Position numbers and translations under genes: made by a program
Source: Acidobacteriota bacterium
Lineage (GTDB): Bacteria > Acidobacteriota > Terriglobia > Acidiferrales > UBA7541
Reading direction: 5' to 3'
DNA length: 5,789 nt
NCBI GenBank assembly: GCA_003153585.1
Contig: PLZZ01000152.1
Coordinates: 1 to 5,789 of the forward strand
Notes under the pieces: model-generated
The model's database searches: none
Seen by the model: only the letters and a program-made list of their open reading frames with translations
What the model was told of the DNA's origin: nothing
In this document: positions 5,753 through 5,789 of the stretch, in pieces
Numbering within the stretch: position 1 is the stretch's first letter
Layout: each line of letters begins with the position of its first letter

Positions 5753-5789
5753 ATGTTCGATCTCTCGCCAATTGTATTTTACGGTTTCG
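5753..5789 (+). CDS. Possible start of a downstream gene (cut by the window edge)
   Basis: An ATG at 5753, 29 bases after the membrane-protein stop, opens a frame reading MFDLSPIVFYGF to the edge. The hydrophobic start would suit another membrane protein, such as an envelope polysaccharide gene in the same operon. The ribosome site is poor (TAAGAA directly upstream), and only 12 codons are visible, so this is tentative. Confidence 0.3.
   Translation, partial: MFDLSPIVFYGF

Overview
The window looks like a fragment of a soil-type, GC-rich Gram-negative bacterium, most likely Acidobacteriota. The hints are a PEGA/Ig-like/OmpA secreted protein, the codon use and the loose gene packing; no marker gene fixes the lineage. 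It reads as ordinary chromosome, and I see no IS element, phage gene, CRISPR array, tRNA or rRNA.

Layout. (1) Bases 1-242, minus strand: the first 80 codons of a medium-chain, quinone-oxidoreductase-like alcohol dehydrogenase that runs off the left edge. (2) Bases 398-1123, plus: a GNAT-family acetyltransferase, divergent from the dehydrogenase, with a good sigma70-like promoter in the gap. (3) Bases 1124-1560: a 437-base stretch without a large gene. It holds a possible 21-codon small ORF behind a near-perfect Shine-Dalgarno, a cluster of short repeats and a candidate promoter. (4) Bases 1561-3276, plus: a secreted 571-residue protein with a PEGA domain, Ig-like domains and a C-terminal OmpA peptidoglycan-binding domain. 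(5) Bases 3296-3339: a strong bidirectional terminator between convergent genes. (6) Bases 3363-3902, minus: a peroxiredoxin-like (AhpC/TSA_2, SelU/PRXL2-type) gene with an in-frame TGA. (7) Bases 4071-5723, plus: a polytopic membrane protein with a GT-C-like first loop. (8) Bases 5753-5789: a possible start of a further gene.

The main discovery is gene 6. Ordinary ORF calling yields only a 127-residue remnant beginning at an internal TTG (3746). Read through one TGA at 3776-3774, the frame gives a complete 179-residue peroxiredoxin-like protein. The TGA falls exactly on the first cysteine of the family's CxxC redox motif (FLRHYG-U-IFC-REH). A G-containing hairpin follows 20-34 bases downstream, as expected of a bacterial SECIS element. 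The best reading is a selenoprotein with a UxxC active site. A nonsense mutation or base-calling error is the alternative and cannot be excluded from this window alone.

The genes do not form one obvious pathway. The OmpA-domain protein (cell envelope) and the membrane protein (possibly glycan or lipid-linked sugar transfer) suggest envelope functions. The selenoprotein candidate and the dehydrogenase are redox enzymes.
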